Below, piece after piece: positions 28,883-38,163 of a DNA stretch of 64,000 nt (positions are counted from its first letter, which is position 1; the number at the start of each line of letters is the position of its first letter). This DNA is from Acidobacteriota bacterium. GTDB lineage: Bacteria; Acidobacteriota; Terriglobia; Terriglobales; Acidobacteriaceae. The stretch is taken from assembly GCA_021778845.1 (NCBI GenBank), contig JAJYBU010000008.1:60668-124667 (forward strand). The letters are read 5' to 3'. Below the pieces are notes generated by a model. It saw nothing but the letters and a program-made list of their open reading frames with translations, made no database searches and was not told where the DNA came from. A program made the position numbers and the translations under genes.

Positions 28883-28909
28883 CGAAGCCTCCCGCCGTCC
28901 GCGCAGGAC
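28883..28909. repeat. 27-nt dispersed repeat, copy 1
   Basis: Identical over 27 bases to 44559-44585, starting CGAAGCCTCCCGCCGTCCGC. It ends at the stop codon of the small His-rich gene on the minus strand. Confidence 0.85.
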
Positions 28910-29127
28910 TACCGCTGCCGCCCCTCGCTGACGACCTCCAGCTTCTCCTTCAGCATCCGTTCCGAGTGCTCATGCGCTTCGCGCGACAACTCCATCGCGC
29001 GCTTGGAATGTTCGTGCGCTCCCATGTGGTCGTTCTTGTCATGCGAGGCCGCAGCGGCCTCATGAGCGTGCGCGGCCTGCAAGTGCCGTTCAGCCGCAGG
29101 CGAGTGGGTCTTGGTTTGCATAGGCAT
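28909..29127 (-). CDS. Small His/Ala/Glu-rich protein of unknown function
   Basis: 72 residues, predicted almost entirely helical. It contains AERHLQAAHAHEAAAASHDK and repeated AHEHS units (GAHEHSKR, EAHEHSER), a pattern I recall in small uncharacterised bacterial proteins. The 10 His residues could bind a metal. The gene stands alone between the methyltransferase and the RG-rich protein, with its stop inside a dispersed repeat. Confidence 0.6.
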   Translation of the reverse strand: MPMQTKTHSPAAERHLQAAHAHEAAAASHDKNDHMGAHEHSKRAMELSREAHEHSERMLKEKLEVVSEGRQR

Positions 29128-29596
29128 GGATACATCTCCTCACCCGCTAGGATGCCGCCCCCACTCCCCAGGAAGCCTTCCGCCCGTCCTCCCGTCGCCG
29201 CCCCACACCTTGTCAACCCCCCTGAACCCTCCAGAACCCACAAAACCCCCGTCAACACTGGCGATTTATATTTCCAAAATCTGGCATAGCACCCCACACC
29301 CACTCGCTACAATGGATACAGGGGCAAAACAGCCAAACCCAATCACTGCATACGGCGCATCGTGTGCCAGCTAACCCCCATCGATAGAATAGGATACCCG
29401 CAACTCCCCTGAATCGAATACTTTACCCGCAAAAACGCAGCAACCCACCTGTTTTGAATACCTTGAGCGAAAAGTACGGGGGGGAGGGGGGTGGGGTGTC
29501 AGGCCCCAAACGAAAAGGCGCCCGCTCCCGGCGAACCTCCGCCAAAGAACCAAGCGCCTCTTCTACTTCCTGTTTCCTATTTCCTGCTCTTAGCTC
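29128..29596. other. Gene-free interval with a G-tract cluster
   Basis: No convincing open frame. It begins with the leader of the small His-rich gene. The middle contains related strings GATACCCGCAAC and CTTTACCCGCAAAAA. At 29478-29496 there are G runs of 7, 6 and 4 separated by single bases on the plus strand, which could form a G-quadruplex. Confidence 0.6.
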
Positions 29597-30757
29597 TTAC
29601 CGATTGAAGTTGACTTCCTCTTCCTCCTCAACGCCATAGCGCCGGAGGAGATTGGGCAGGTTCTGCGAGAAGGCAGCGCGCGGCATCACCACATCGCAGC
29701 CGGCCTCAACAGCCTTGGCCTTCAGGTCGCCCTGCAGGTGCGAGAGGAACCCGACGATCGACGCCGAGCGCTTCAGCTTGGTCTTCAGCTTCGGAATCAG
29801 CGTCAGCGGCTTGGCGTTCGCATTGTTCAGGTCGAACACGATCAGCGCGGGCTTGTTCTCCTCGCCGTCGGTCATCTCCGCCAGTGCTTCCTTGTCGTTC
29901 TTCATGAACGCAACCTTCACGCCCAGCTTCTTGGCCGTCTCCTGGATCTTGGCCTGGAAGAACAGTTCCTCGATGAAGAAGTAGATGTGGGTCTGCGCTC
30001 CCTCCGGAATCGGAATCGGCCGCGGCATCGAGCGGTCGATCGGCTGCGAGTCGCCCGTATGGCGATGCCCGCTCCGCCGTCCCTGGCCCGGCATCTGGAT
30101 CGTCGACGGCGGCGTATCGCCAAACTCCCCCGACGCCCGATAGCTATGGTCCATCGGCCCTACGAACCCGCGCTCGCGAGGCTGTCCGCCGCCGCCCTTG
30201 CCCTTGCGCTTGAACCCGCCCGCCTGGTTGCCGAAGTTGTCCGGCCGATAGCCGTTCCCCCCGCCATATCCGCCGCCATTCGACGCGCCAGCCTCCGCCC
30301 GGAAGTCATTCCCCGGGTTCTCGTTGCGACCACCGCCGCCGCCGCCCGGCCGCCGCTCCCGGTCCCTGAACTTCTTCTTCCAGCGCTTGCCGCCCTGCGC
30401 CTGACCTTGACCCTGACCATTGGCCTGCTGGCCACCTGTCTGCGGCCGACGCGCCTGTTGCGGCGCAGCCGACGCCGCCAGCGCCAGGCTCTCACCCTCC
30501 ATCACCAGCGGCGCAGCCTGCGGACCCGCATCTCCGTCGCCACCGGCGACAGCCTGACCATCCCCGGCCACCTTATTCTTCCGCTTGCGCCGCCGCCGCC
30601 GACTGCTCTTGCTCTGGCCCATACCCGGCCCGGGCTGACCGCCATCGCTGGCATCTCCCGACTCCGAAGATTCGAAGTCCGAGTTGCCGTAGTCCTCGCC
30701 GCTATACTCTTCCGTCGCGTTGTACGACGAAGCCTCTGCTACATTCTGCTCTGACAT
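29597..30757 (-). CDS. RG-rich disordered protein with C-terminal receiver-like domain
   Basis: 386 residues. Residues 1-245 are low complexity: an acidic Ser/Gly/Glu opening, a SRRRRRKRKNK basic patch, Gln/Gly runs, then RG-, GGG- and FKRKGKGGGG-type motifs as in RNA-binding RGG proteins. Residues about 255-380 fold like a response-regulator receiver: strand IYFFIEELFF, LGVKVAFMKNDKEAL, PALIVFDLNNA with an Asp at the phosphoacceptor position, SIVGFLSHLQGD and GCDVVMPRAAF. The paired acidic residues at the first strand are Glu-Glu and the conserved Lys position is Arg, so it may be a pseudo-receiver. No known full-length family is recognised. Confidence 0.75.
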   Translation of the reverse strand: MSEQNVAEASSYNATEEYSGEDYGNSDFESSESGDASDGGQPGPGMGQSKSSRRRRRKRKNKVAGDGQAVAGGDGDAGPQAAPLVMEGESLALAASAAPQQARRPQTGGQQANGQGQGQAQGGKRWKKKFRDRERRPGGGGGGRNENPGNDFRAEAGASNGGGYGGGNGYRPDNFGNQAGGFKRKGKGGGGQPRERGFVGPMDHSYRASGEFGDTPPSTIQMPGQGRRSGHRHTGDSQPIDRSMPRPIPIPEGAQTHIYFFIEELFFQAKIQETAKKLGVKVAFMKNDKEALAEMTDGEENKPALIVFDLNNANAKPLTLIPKLKTKLKRSASIVGFLSHLQGDLKAKAVEAGCDVVMPRAAFSQNLPNLLRRYGVEEEEEVNFNR

Positions 30758-31859
30758 GGTGCTGTGATTTCCCCTTGCAATTGGGTGCTTGAGGCGTCTC
30801 GGACGTGTCGCTGTATGAGCCCTTCAGTCCATACTGGACCGAACCGGGACTGTCTCCGAAACGGGTCAATCGTAGTCTCTCTCAAGCGTTGACTCAAAGA
30901 TGATTTGTCGTACCTTGCCGGCAACTGTTACCGTCTGGGCGATTGCGCCCCTAGGCCATTCCCGGCCCGCCTGCCACACCCGGCAAACGGCTTACTGCTC
31001 TTGAATTACCTGTTCATTACAAATCCATCGTTGGGAGTGAAGCCTTCGTTCTGCGTCTACTACCCCAAATCCCGCTCAGCCCTCATTGTTTGGCTCAGCG
31101 TCTCTACTACATTCCTGGAGCGACTCTTGGGTTCGCCAAATCTGATTGAACCTCATCTTGGTCCAGATCTCCGCAGCACGCTATCGGTTGATCCTGGAGC
31201 GAATGGCTACGATCCTCGCAACCCATATGCCTTGTCCTACTGCACCGGCATCTGCGGGAACCCACGCTAACTGTTCTACCGGCTCATCAAGGTAAACAAC
31301 CTCACCGGGGGACTCACGGCGCGATCGAAACCCCTTAGCCTACGGAACAACATGATCTTACGCTTGGTGCGAGAGAAGTGCAACCGAGAAAGAAATATCC
31401 TTACGCATCCGGGAATCAGCCTGAGAAACCATGGAGATAACCCCTTTCCATGCACGGCTATAATCCCCGCCGAAAGTCCTCGGGCCATCTCCCCTCCCCG
31501 GAAGATGGCCCTCAGCCCCTAACAGCCAGTCACTGGCCTCCAGAATGGTCCTCTAGGAGCCGAAGCCCTTGTGGAACCTGCTTGGTGGGGGAAATCCCTC
31601 TAAATGGGGAAATCTGCATCCCTTCGCCCGAAAACCGCTCAGGCTCCAAGCATCCGTCCGTCAAGCACTCTGGTCAGCGACTTGAACCCGAACATAGAAA
31701 AGAGAAGCAATCTCCATGCCAAACGGAAACTGCTATTTTCCCCATAAAGTCCGCAGACCGCTCATGGAATGCCACCAAAAACAGGAAGAGCCGACACCGA
31801 ATCTCCGTTTTTCGGAAGAGACCCGCGTCCTCTGCACCCAGCCGATTCTCCGCGCTTGA
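30758..31859. other. Long interval with no recognised gene
   Basis: About 1.1 kb, visibly less GC-rich than the flanking genes. Open frames here (for example plus-strand 30905-31270 and 31450-31863, minus-strand 31276-31488) lack ribosome sites and do not read like folded proteins. No tRNA, RNase P, tmRNA or SRP signature was found on either strand. It may be decayed coding sequence or hold an unrecognised RNA. Confidence 0.5.
30869..30897 (-). promoter_or_regulatory. Probable promoter of the RG-rich/receiver gene
   Basis: On the minus strand TTGAGT (30897-30892), a 17-base spacer and TACGAT (30874-30869). The predicted transcript start would leave a leader of about 100 bases before the ATG at 30757. 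Confidence 0.45.
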
Positions 31860-31888
31860 TTGACCGAGCCCAACGCGTCTCCTATAAT
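31860..31888 (+). promoter_or_regulatory. Near-consensus sigma-70 promoter of the ompH/skp gene
   Basis: TTGACC (31860-31865), a 17-base spacer and a perfect TATAAT (31883-31888). Transcription should start near 31895, giving a leader of about 190 bases. Confidence 0.8.
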
Positions 31889-31894
31889 TGCGGT

Positions 31895-32088
31895 CAGCCG
31901 ACTGTCCTCTCGCGCCCGCGACCCTCTCCTTCATTTTTTTGATGATGAGACAGAGCAAGCTGGCAACACCCTCGGGTGTTCCAACGGGTGGAGGAAGGTG
32001 CGGCAGCCTTCCCTGCGGCGCTTTGCGCCGGGAGTAACCCAGCCGTAATCTCCGGAATCCGGATCCTTTAAGGAGTCTCAAACACCGC
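31895..32088 (+). promoter_or_regulatory. Structured 5' leader of the ompH/skp mRNA
   Basis: Three strong hairpins lie in order: AACACCC-TC-GGGTGTT, GGAAGG-loop-CCTTCC and CGGCGC-TTT-GCGCCG. GCTGG before them can pair with CCAGC after them, enclosing the set as a multibranch junction. A TCCGGA-A-TCCGGA element and AAGGAGT precede the start codon. It does not match any riboswitch consensus I could recall. Confidence 0.5.
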
Positions 32089-32757
32089 ATGAACCGCACC
32101 CTTGTCTTTGCTACTGCGCTGGCAACCGGCCTCGCAGCTTCCTCCCTCGTCGCACAGTCCACGGCCGCCAAGGCCCCCGCTCCTGCCCGCGCAACCCCTA
32201 CAGCTCCGGTCGAGGTAAAGCCCGAGGCCATCCCCGCCAAGGTCGCCGTCATTGCCTTCGAGCAGGGTGTCGTCGCCACCAACGAAGGCCAGCGTGCCGT
32301 CGCCGACATCCAGAAAAAGTATGAGCCGAAGAAGGATGCGATCCAGGCACAGTCCGCCGAAGTCGACTCCCTCAAGAAGCAGTATCAGGCCCTGCCCGCA
32401 ACCCTCTCCGATGAGGAGCGCGCCAGCCGCCTCAAGGCTATCGACACCAAGGAGAAGGCGCTTCAGCGTGATGTAGAAGATGCGCAGAATGCCTATAACA
32501 CCGACGTGCAGGAAGCCTACGGCAAGGTTGCCCAGAAGTTCGGCGGCACCGCTGTCAAGTACGCTCAGGAGCACGGCTTTACGCTGCTCTTGAACATCGG
32601 CGGACAGCAGCAGCTCCCCACCGTGCTCTGGTGGCAGCAGACGACCGACATCACCCAGGCCGCCATCGACGCCTACAACGTAGCCTCCGGCGTAGCTCCG
32701 CTCCCGCCGCCGACTCCGGCTCCGCACCGCGCTCCTGCTGCCGGTCCGAAGCAGTAG
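32089..32757 (+). CDS. OmpH/Skp-family periplasmic chaperone
   Basis: 222 residues with AAGGAGT upstream. A signal peptide (MNRTLVFATALATGLAASSL, cut near VAQS) precedes a mature start like other Skp proteins (KVAVIAFEQGVVATNEGQRA). A coiled-coil tentacle region follows (about 75-140: IQKKYEPKKDAIQAQSAEVD), then the closing strands GFTLLLNIGG and ITQAAIDAYN. A Pro/Ala-rich tail ends the chain. It holds unfolded outer-membrane proteins in the periplasm. It stands alone here, without bamA or lpxD. Confidence 0.88.
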   Translation: MNRTLVFATALATGLAASSLVAQSTAAKAPAPARATPTAPVEVKPEAIPAKVAVIAFEQGVVATNEGQRAVADIQKKYEPKKDAIQAQSAEVDSLKKQYQALPATLSDEERASRLKAIDTKEKALQRDVEDAQNAYNTDVQEAYGKVAQKFGGTAVKYAQEHGFTLLLNIGGQQQLPTVLWWQQTTDITQAAIDAYNVASGVAPLPPPTPAPHRAPAAGPKQ

Positions 32758-32790
32758 TCGTTCCCCACCAAATCAGCAACCAAGTCGCAA

Positions 32791-32820
32791 GAAAATGGAG
32801 GCCTCCGGGCCTCCATTTTC
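32791..32820. terminator. Bidirectional terminator between ompH and lepA
   Basis: A perfect 12-bp stem, GAAAATGGAGGC and GCCTCCATTTTC, with a six-base loop. A runs and T runs flank both sides, suiting termination of the two convergent genes. Confidence 0.85.
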
Positions 32821-32872
32821 ACGTCTTGCAACCCCTTCTTCGCATCTCTGCAGCTTTACGTGCAGCCTCGTC

Positions 32873-34675
32873 TTACTCTTCTCCTACCTTCAACACCGCC
32901 AGGAACGCCTCTTGCGGGATATCGACCTTGCCAATCCGCTTCATCCGCTTCTTGCCTTCCTTCTGCTTTTCCAGCAGTTTGCGCTTGCGGCTGATGTCTC
33001 CGCCGTAGCACTTCGCAATCACGTTCTTGCGAATCGCCGTCACCGTCTCGCGTGCAATCACCTTTGACCCGATCGCCGCCTGAATTGCGACCTCGAACAT
33101 CTGCCGCGGAATCAACTCACGCATCTTCGACACAAGAGCCTTGCCACGCTCATACGCCGCATCGCGGTGCACGATGATCGACAGCGCATCCACCGGATCG
33201 CCGCCAATGAGAATATCCATCTTCACCATCGGTGAAATCCAAGATCCCGCCAGGTGATAATCCAGCGACGCATAGCCGCGCGACACTGACTTCAGACGGT
33301 CATAAAAGTCCAGCACAATCTCATTCAGCGGCAGCTCATAGGTCAGCATCACGCGCGTCTCAGACACATACTCGAAGTTCTGTTGACGTCCGCGTTTATC
33401 CTCCACCAGCTTCAGAATCCCGCCGACATACTCCTCGTTGGTCAGAATCTTCGCCGTGATCACCGGCTCGGCAATCGAAACAATCTCGGTCGGGTCCGGC
33501 CAGCGCGAAGGATTATCCACCTCCAGCACCGACCCATCCGTCATCGTGAGCTGGTACCGCACGCCCGGCGCCGTCGTAATCAGGTCGAGGTTATACTCGC
33601 GCTCCAGCCGCTCCTGAATAATCTCCAGGTGCAGCAGCCCTAGAAATCCGCAGCGAAATCCAAAGCCAAGCGCCGCCGACGACTCAGGCTCAAAGTTGAA
33701 GCTCGCATCATTCAGCCGCAGCTTCTCCAGCGCATCCCGCAGCAGCGCATGCTCGTGCGAGTCGACCGTATACAGCCCGGCAAACACCATGCTCTTGATG
33801 TCTTCAAATCCCGGCAGCGCCGCAACGCACGGCCGGTCCACATGCGTAATCGTGTCGCCCACCTTCGTATCGGCGACGTTCTTGATCGTCGCAACAAAGA
33901 ACCCCACCTCGCCCGCGCTCAACTCATCCAGCACCACCGGCTTGGGCGTCATCACGCCCATCGACTCCACATCAAACTGCCGGCCATTGGACATGATCTT
34001 GATGCGATCGCCCTTGCGCAGCCGCCCGTTGATAATGCGCGCCAGCACGATCACGCCGCGATACGCATCAAACCACGAATCAAAGATCAGCGCCTGCAGC
34101 GGCGCCTCCGCATCACCCTTCGGCGGCGGCAGCAGCATCACCACCGCCTCCAGAATGTCGGCAACATTCAGTCCCGTCTTCGCACTCACGCACACCGCAT
34201 CCGACGCCGGCAGTCCCACCGACTTCTCAATCATCGCCTTGGTGCGCTCAATGTCCGCGCTCGGCAGATCGATCTTGTTGATGACCGGCAGAATCTCCAG
34301 GCCGCCGGCAATCGCGAGATACGCATTCGCCAGCGTCTGCGCCTCCACGCCCTGCGAAGCATCCACCACCAGCAGCGCTCCCTCGCACGACGCCAGCGAC
34401 CGCGACACCTCATAGCTGAAGTCCACGTGCCCCGGCGTATCAATCAGGTTCAACTGGTACGTCTGACCATCCGACGCCGTGTACATCATGCGCACCGTGT
34501 GCGCCTTGATCGTGATGCCGCGCTCGCGCTCCAGGTCCATCGCGTCCAGCACCTGCGCCTGCATCTCGCGCGAGGTCAAACTCCCGGTCAGCTCAAGCAG
34601 CCGGTCCGAAAGGGTTGATTTTCCGTGGTCGATGTGCGCGATGATCGCGAAGTTCCGTATATGCTTTGGATCCAT
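32873..34675 (-). CDS. lepA: Elongation factor 4 (LepA)
   Basis: 600 residues from ATG 34675 ([20 protein letters not shown]), the usual family start and length. The longer open frame adds 29 non-conserved residues. Ribosomal GTPase that back-translocates or aids ribosome assembly under stress. G1 is [10 protein letters not shown]3 is DTPGHVDF, G4 is NKIDLPSAD, and the effector region [12 protein letters not shown] is intact. The LepA-specific C-terminal domain is present ([20 protein letters not shown], then [19 protein letters not shown]). Confidence 0.97.
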   Translation of the reverse strand: MDPKHIRNFAIIAHIDHGKSTLSDRLLELTGSLTSREMQAQVLDAMDLERERGITIKAHTVRMMYTASDGQTYQLNLIDTPGHVDFSYEVSRSLASCEGALLVVDASQGVEAQTLANAYLAIAGGLEILPVINKIDLPSADIERTKAMIEKSVGLPASDAVCVSAKTGLNVADILEAVVMLLPPPKGDAEAPLQALIFDSWFDAYRGVIVLARIINGRLRKGDRIKIMSNGRQFDVESMGVMTPKPVVLDELSAGEVGFFVATIKNVADTKVGDTITHVDRPCVAALPGFEDIKSMVFAGLYTVDSHEHALLRDALEKLRLNDASFNFEPESSAALGFGFRCGFLGLLHLEIIQERLEREYNLDLITTAPGVRYQLTMTDGSVLEVDNPSRWPDPTEIVSIAEPVITAKILTNEEYVGGILKLVEDKRGRQQNFEYVSETRVMLTYELPLNEIVLDFYDRLKSVSRGYASLDYHLAGSWISPMVKMDILIGGDPVDALSIIVHRDAAYERGKALVSKMRELIPRQMFEVAIQAAIGSKVIARETVTAIRKNVIAKCYGGDISRKRKLLEKQKEGKKRMKRIGKVDIPQEAFLAVLKVGEE

Positions 34676-34858
34676 TGGGAGTGCAAAAGGCCTTACTGTC
34701 CATCTTAACACCCGCATGGCCCCACACGGTGCGGCTCCTCCTGCCCCAGTCCGCCTCGTCACGTGGCAATGTCACAAATCGACCGTGGTACGTTTGTGGT
34801 AGTTGCGTTCCGAGTGCCGCGCGCCCGAAGATCAATGCTTTTGCAGGAGATCGCAGTA

Positions 34859-36055
34859 ATGCCCCATTTGACTCACCGAAACCACTTACAAAGTCTAGAC
34901 GGCATCCGGGGCTTGGCTTTTCTGATGGTCTTCTTCTTCCATGAATACCCTGGTTCGGCTAAGGATCCAATCTCGCGGATCACGACAATCGGTTGGACGG
35001 GAGTCGATCTATTTTTTGTTCTATCCGGCTTTCTCATCACAGGAATTCTTTACGACACCCTGCAACAGCCGTACTATTTTAGAAACTTCTATGCCAGACG
35101 CGGATTGAGGCTCTTCCCCGTCTACATGGTGGTCGTCTGCCTCATGCTTGGAGTGAACTACGCGCTGGGTGGAAGACCCACTATTTGGGCGCTGCCATAC
35201 TTTATTTACGGCAGCAACATCATCCAGAATCTTGGAAAGAACATTGGAATTTCTGGCTGGATCGGTACGGGTCACCTCTGGTCTCTCGCCATCGAGGAGC
35301 AGTTCTACCTTTTTTGGCCATTAGTAATTGCTTATGTTCGAACAAAGCGCCGAATCTTGTGGGTCTGCTGCGCAGGCAGCGTACTGGCCGTTGTTTTGCG
35401 CTGGGTCGTCGTTGGCCACACTGGTTTACCGCGGGAAACGCCCTATGTTGAACTGCCAATGCGACTCGACAATCTTCTGTTCGGCGGCGCAATCGCAATC
35501 ATCTTGCGCAGCGATAGAGTACTCACGTTTTTGTCTCGTACGAAGATTAACTGGGGCGTGGTCGCAGGAGCAACCATTCTCGTGCTTTCCGTGATTGCGT
35601 CAAGATCGGCGTCAGCTTTTGAAGCGCCAATGGTTCGTTACGGTTATCTGGGCTCTTCGATTTTGTTTGCGTCGTTGATCGTTCTTGCTATACAACCCGA
35701 TTCATGGGCTCATCGACTCGGCAGCATTCCTCTCCTTCGTACCTTTGGGCGATACAGCTACGGCTTATATCTCATCCACTTTCTTCCCGACGGATATATG
35801 CATCATGTTTATGATTACTTGAAAGTGACAACCGGGACCGCTTCCGATTCGACCAACTTGGTTGGCCATCTTCTGGGGGTAGCAGTTTTTCTGGTTTATC
35901 TTGCGCTTCTTCTGGGGGTTGCGGCGGCCAGCTATCACACCATCGAACTTCCGTTATTAGGTTTGAAACGGCATTTCGCGTATAGCGACGAACGAAAGGT
36001 TCACCATCTACAATCGGACCAATCGACCGTAATTGCTGTCGAAGATGGTGGCTGA
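34859..36055 (+). CDS. Acyltransferase 3 (OafA/YrhL-like) membrane protein
   Basis: 398 residues from ATG 34859, which has AGGAG eight bases upstream and matches the family start (RNHLQSLDGIRGLAFLMVFF). About ten membrane segments are visible. Conserved features are the His in FFFHEYPG, GVDLFFVLSGFLITGILY, FYARRGLRLFPVY and GHLWSLAIEEQFYLFWPLVI. It transfers acyl (often acetyl) groups to surface polysaccharide or lipid at the inner membrane. Its GC content is clearly lower than that of neighbouring genes, which suggests transfer. It stands alone between lepA and the lytic transglycosylase. Confidence 0.9.
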   Translation: MPHLTHRNHLQSLDGIRGLAFLMVFFFHEYPGSAKDPISRITTIGWTGVDLFFVLSGFLITGILYDTLQQPYYFRNFYARRGLRLFPVYMVVVCLMLGVNYALGGRPTIWALPYFIYGSNIIQNLGKNIGISGWIGTGHLWSLAIEEQFYLFWPLVIAYVRTKRRILWVCCAGSVLAVVLRWVVVGHTGLPRETPYVELPMRLDNLLFGGAIAIILRSDRVLTFLSRTKINWGVVAGATILVLSVIASRSASAFEAPMVRYGYLGSSILFASLIVLAIQPDSWAHRLGSIPLLRTFGRYSYGLYLIHFLPDGYMHHVYDYLKVTTGTASDSTNLVGHLLGVAVFLVYLALLLGVAAASYHTIELPLLGLKRHFAYSDERKVHHLQSDQSTVIAVEDGG

Positions 36056-36096
36056 TCCATCCACTGGCAGAAACTCGTCTCGACAGAACCCTTACA

Positions 36097-37941
36097 ATGA
36101 CTAGGTTGATGGTGAACCTGAAAACTACCTCTCTCGTCGGGCGTTGCGCCCTCGCCACAGCCTGCGCGCCGCTGCTCCTTGCGCTCGTTGGCTGCCCCGG
36201 CGCCAGCCCCGGCAGCAGCGCCTCTCCGGGCCATACCGCGGCGAACACCACGGCACCCACGCTGCAGCAGCAGGCCGCTGACCAGGCCCAGTCCCAGCAG
36301 GCCACACAGCAGATCCTCGCGGCACAGCACACGCAGAAGGTGCAGGCCCTCATCGCCAAGGCTCAGGCCAGCTATCAATCCGGCGTCGCCAACTACAACG
36401 CCAATCGCCTCGACGCTGCCCGTCAGGACTTCGACTTCGCCGTCGACACCATGCTCTCCAGCGGCATGGATCTCAAAAACGATCCGCAGCTCGCCGACGA
36501 ATTTGACCAGCTTCTCTCCGCCATCAACTCCCTCGAACTCGTCGCTCTCAAGCAGGGCAATGGCTTCTCCGAGCAGATCGAAGAGGCCCCGCTCAACGCC
36601 GCCAACGAGGTCACCTTCCCTCCCGACCCCGTGCTCGTCGGCAAGATCGCCGACGAACTGAAGACCACGCAGTCCGATCTCCCTCTCGTCGTCAACGACT
36701 ACGTCGCCGGCTGGATCAACTACTTCACCAACTCTGCCGCCGGCCACGCTCACCTCGCGCGTTCGCTTGAGCGCGCCGGCCGCTACCGCGGCATGATCGC
36801 GAAGGCGCTGCACGACCAGGGCGTGCCCCAGGACCTCATCTATCTTGCTGTGGCCGAGTCCGGCTTTCAGCCCCAGGTCGTCAATGGCAGCTCAGGCGCA
36901 GGCGGCATGTGGCAGTTCATGCCCTTTCGCGGAGCCTACGGCCTTGAGCGCAACGGCTTCTTCGATGAGCGCTTCGATCCCGAGCAATCCACCATCGCCT
37001 ACGCGAAGTACATGAAGGAGCTCTACAACCAGTTCGGCGACTGGTACCTCGCGATGGCAGCCTACAACTGGGGCCCCGGCAACGTACAGCGCGCCGTAGC
37101 TCGAACAGGTTACGCAGACTTCTGGCAGCTCTACCGCCTCAACGCTCTTCCCGCCGAGACCAAGAACTACGTTCCCGGCATCATCGCCGCCGCCATCATG
37201 GCCAAGAACCCCAGGCTCTACGGCCTCACCAACATCGTCCCCGACGCACCTGTGCTCTCCGACGAAGTCACTACCACCTACGCGATTGACATGCGCCTCG
37301 TCGCCGATCTCACCAACTCCACCGTCGCCGAGATCGTCACCCTCAACCCCGCGCTTCTCCGCCTCTCCACGCCCACCGACACTCCCTACGATCTGCACCT
37401 TCCTCCCGGCACCCACGACATCTTCATCCAGCGCCTCAAAAACATTCCCGTGGAAGATCGCACCAGTTGGCGCTTCCACGTTGTCAAGGACGGCGAGACG
37501 CTCGACCAGATTGCCGAGTCGCTGCACTCCCACGCCAGCGAGATCACCACACTCAATAGCCTCACCGATCCCGTCGAGCCTGGCGATGAACTCGTCATTC
37601 CCATCGCGGCAAGCGCCCGGCTCTCTCCCGGCGAGCGCTACAAGATGCGCCGCAACGATACCCTCGTCACCGTCGCAGATCGCTTCGGTGTCAGCGTCGA
37701 GCAGTTGCGCCAGTGGAATCATCTCTCCTCCAATCGCGTCGCACCCGGCCGCTCGCTCTACGTCGTCGCGCCCATCCGGCTTGCACCTCACACCCGCACG
37801 CATAGCCGGCACAGCGGCCACACATCTGCGCATACATCAACCAGGACGGCACACAATGGCCGCACCCAGCAGGCCCATTCGCATGCAGTCAGCCACACCA
37901 CCGCATCCCACCCCGCAAAGAAAAAGAAGAAATCTAAGTGA
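36097..37941 (+). CDS. MltD-type membrane-bound lytic transglycosylase with LysM repeats
   Basis: 614 residues. A lipoprotein signal with lipobox LVGC (Cys near residue 33) is followed by a Gln/Ala-rich helical stretch. The SLT domain (about 220-370) has the catalytic Glu in VAESGFQPQVVNGSSGAGGM, then WQFMPFRGAYGL and AAYNWGPGNVQ. Two LysM repeats follow (about 463-505 and 510-555: WRFHVVKDGETLDQIAESL and YKMRRNDTLVTVADRFGV). The tail is His/Thr/Ser-rich and ends in KKKKKSK. It cleaves peptidoglycan glycan strands, forming 1,6-anhydro ends, from the inner face of the outer membrane. Confidence 0.93.
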   Translation: MTRLMVNLKTTSLVGRCALATACAPLLLALVGCPGASPGSSASPGHTAANTTAPTLQQQAADQAQSQQATQQILAAQHTQKVQALIAKAQASYQSGVANYNANRLDAARQDFDFAVDTMLSSGMDLKNDPQLADEFDQLLSAINSLELVALKQGNGFSEQIEEAPLNAANEVTFPPDPVLVGKIADELKTTQSDLPLVVNDYVAGWINYFTNSAAGHAHLARSLERAGRYRGMIAKALHDQGVPQDLIYLAVAESGFQPQVVNGSSGAGGMWQFMPFRGAYGLERNGFFDERFDPEQSTIAYAKYMKELYNQFGDWYLAMAAYNWGPGNVQRAVARTGYADFWQLYRLNALPAETKNYVPGIIAAAIMAKNPRLYGLTNIVPDAPVLSDEVTTTYAIDMRLVADLTNSTVAEIVTLNPALLRLSTPTDTPYDLHLPPGTHDIFIQRLKNIPVEDRTSWRFHVVKDGETLDQIAESLHSHASEITTLNSLTDPVEPGDELVIPIAASARLSPGERYKMRRNDTLVTVADRFGVSVEQLRQWNHLSSNRVAPGRSLYVVAPIRLAPHTRTHSRHSGHTSAHTSTRTAHNGRTQQAHSHAVSHTTASHPAKKKKKSK

Positions 37942-38163
37942 TCCCCATCACGTTATGTGGACGCTTTCAGGGATGCCAGTAGAAAAAAATGCACTGCACC
38001 TAAAAAGGTGCTTGCTATTTCATGCCTCCACGCGTAATCCTGTTGACACCATCCGTGTGGTGTATCTCTATCGCATGGAGTGTGATTCGGACTTCGAGTC
38101 ATACAAGTGAATCGATGACGGATTCAACGCAATACAAGAAAGACGTAGTTGGGGGAGAACGTT

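Noticed and set aside
30905..31270. 121-codon plus-strand frame in the gene-poor stretch
   Set aside because: No ribosome site, no recognisable domain and atypical composition; it could be a fragment but cannot be supported.
31670..31700. Possible tRNA T-loop (CGGGTTCAAGTC) on the minus strand
   Set aside because: The flanking bases do not form a T stem, and no acceptor or anticodon stem could be built.
31450..31863. 137-codon plus-strand frame before the ompH promoter
   Set aside because: Ser/Pro/Arg-rich, no ribosome site, and it ends at the -35 element of a strong promoter.
31930..32050. ompH leader as a SAM-I/SAM-IV riboswitch (CTGGCAACACC and GGAAGGTGC strings)
   Set aside because: The order and pairing of the conserved blocks do not fit either class, and the downstream gene is unrelated to methionine metabolism.
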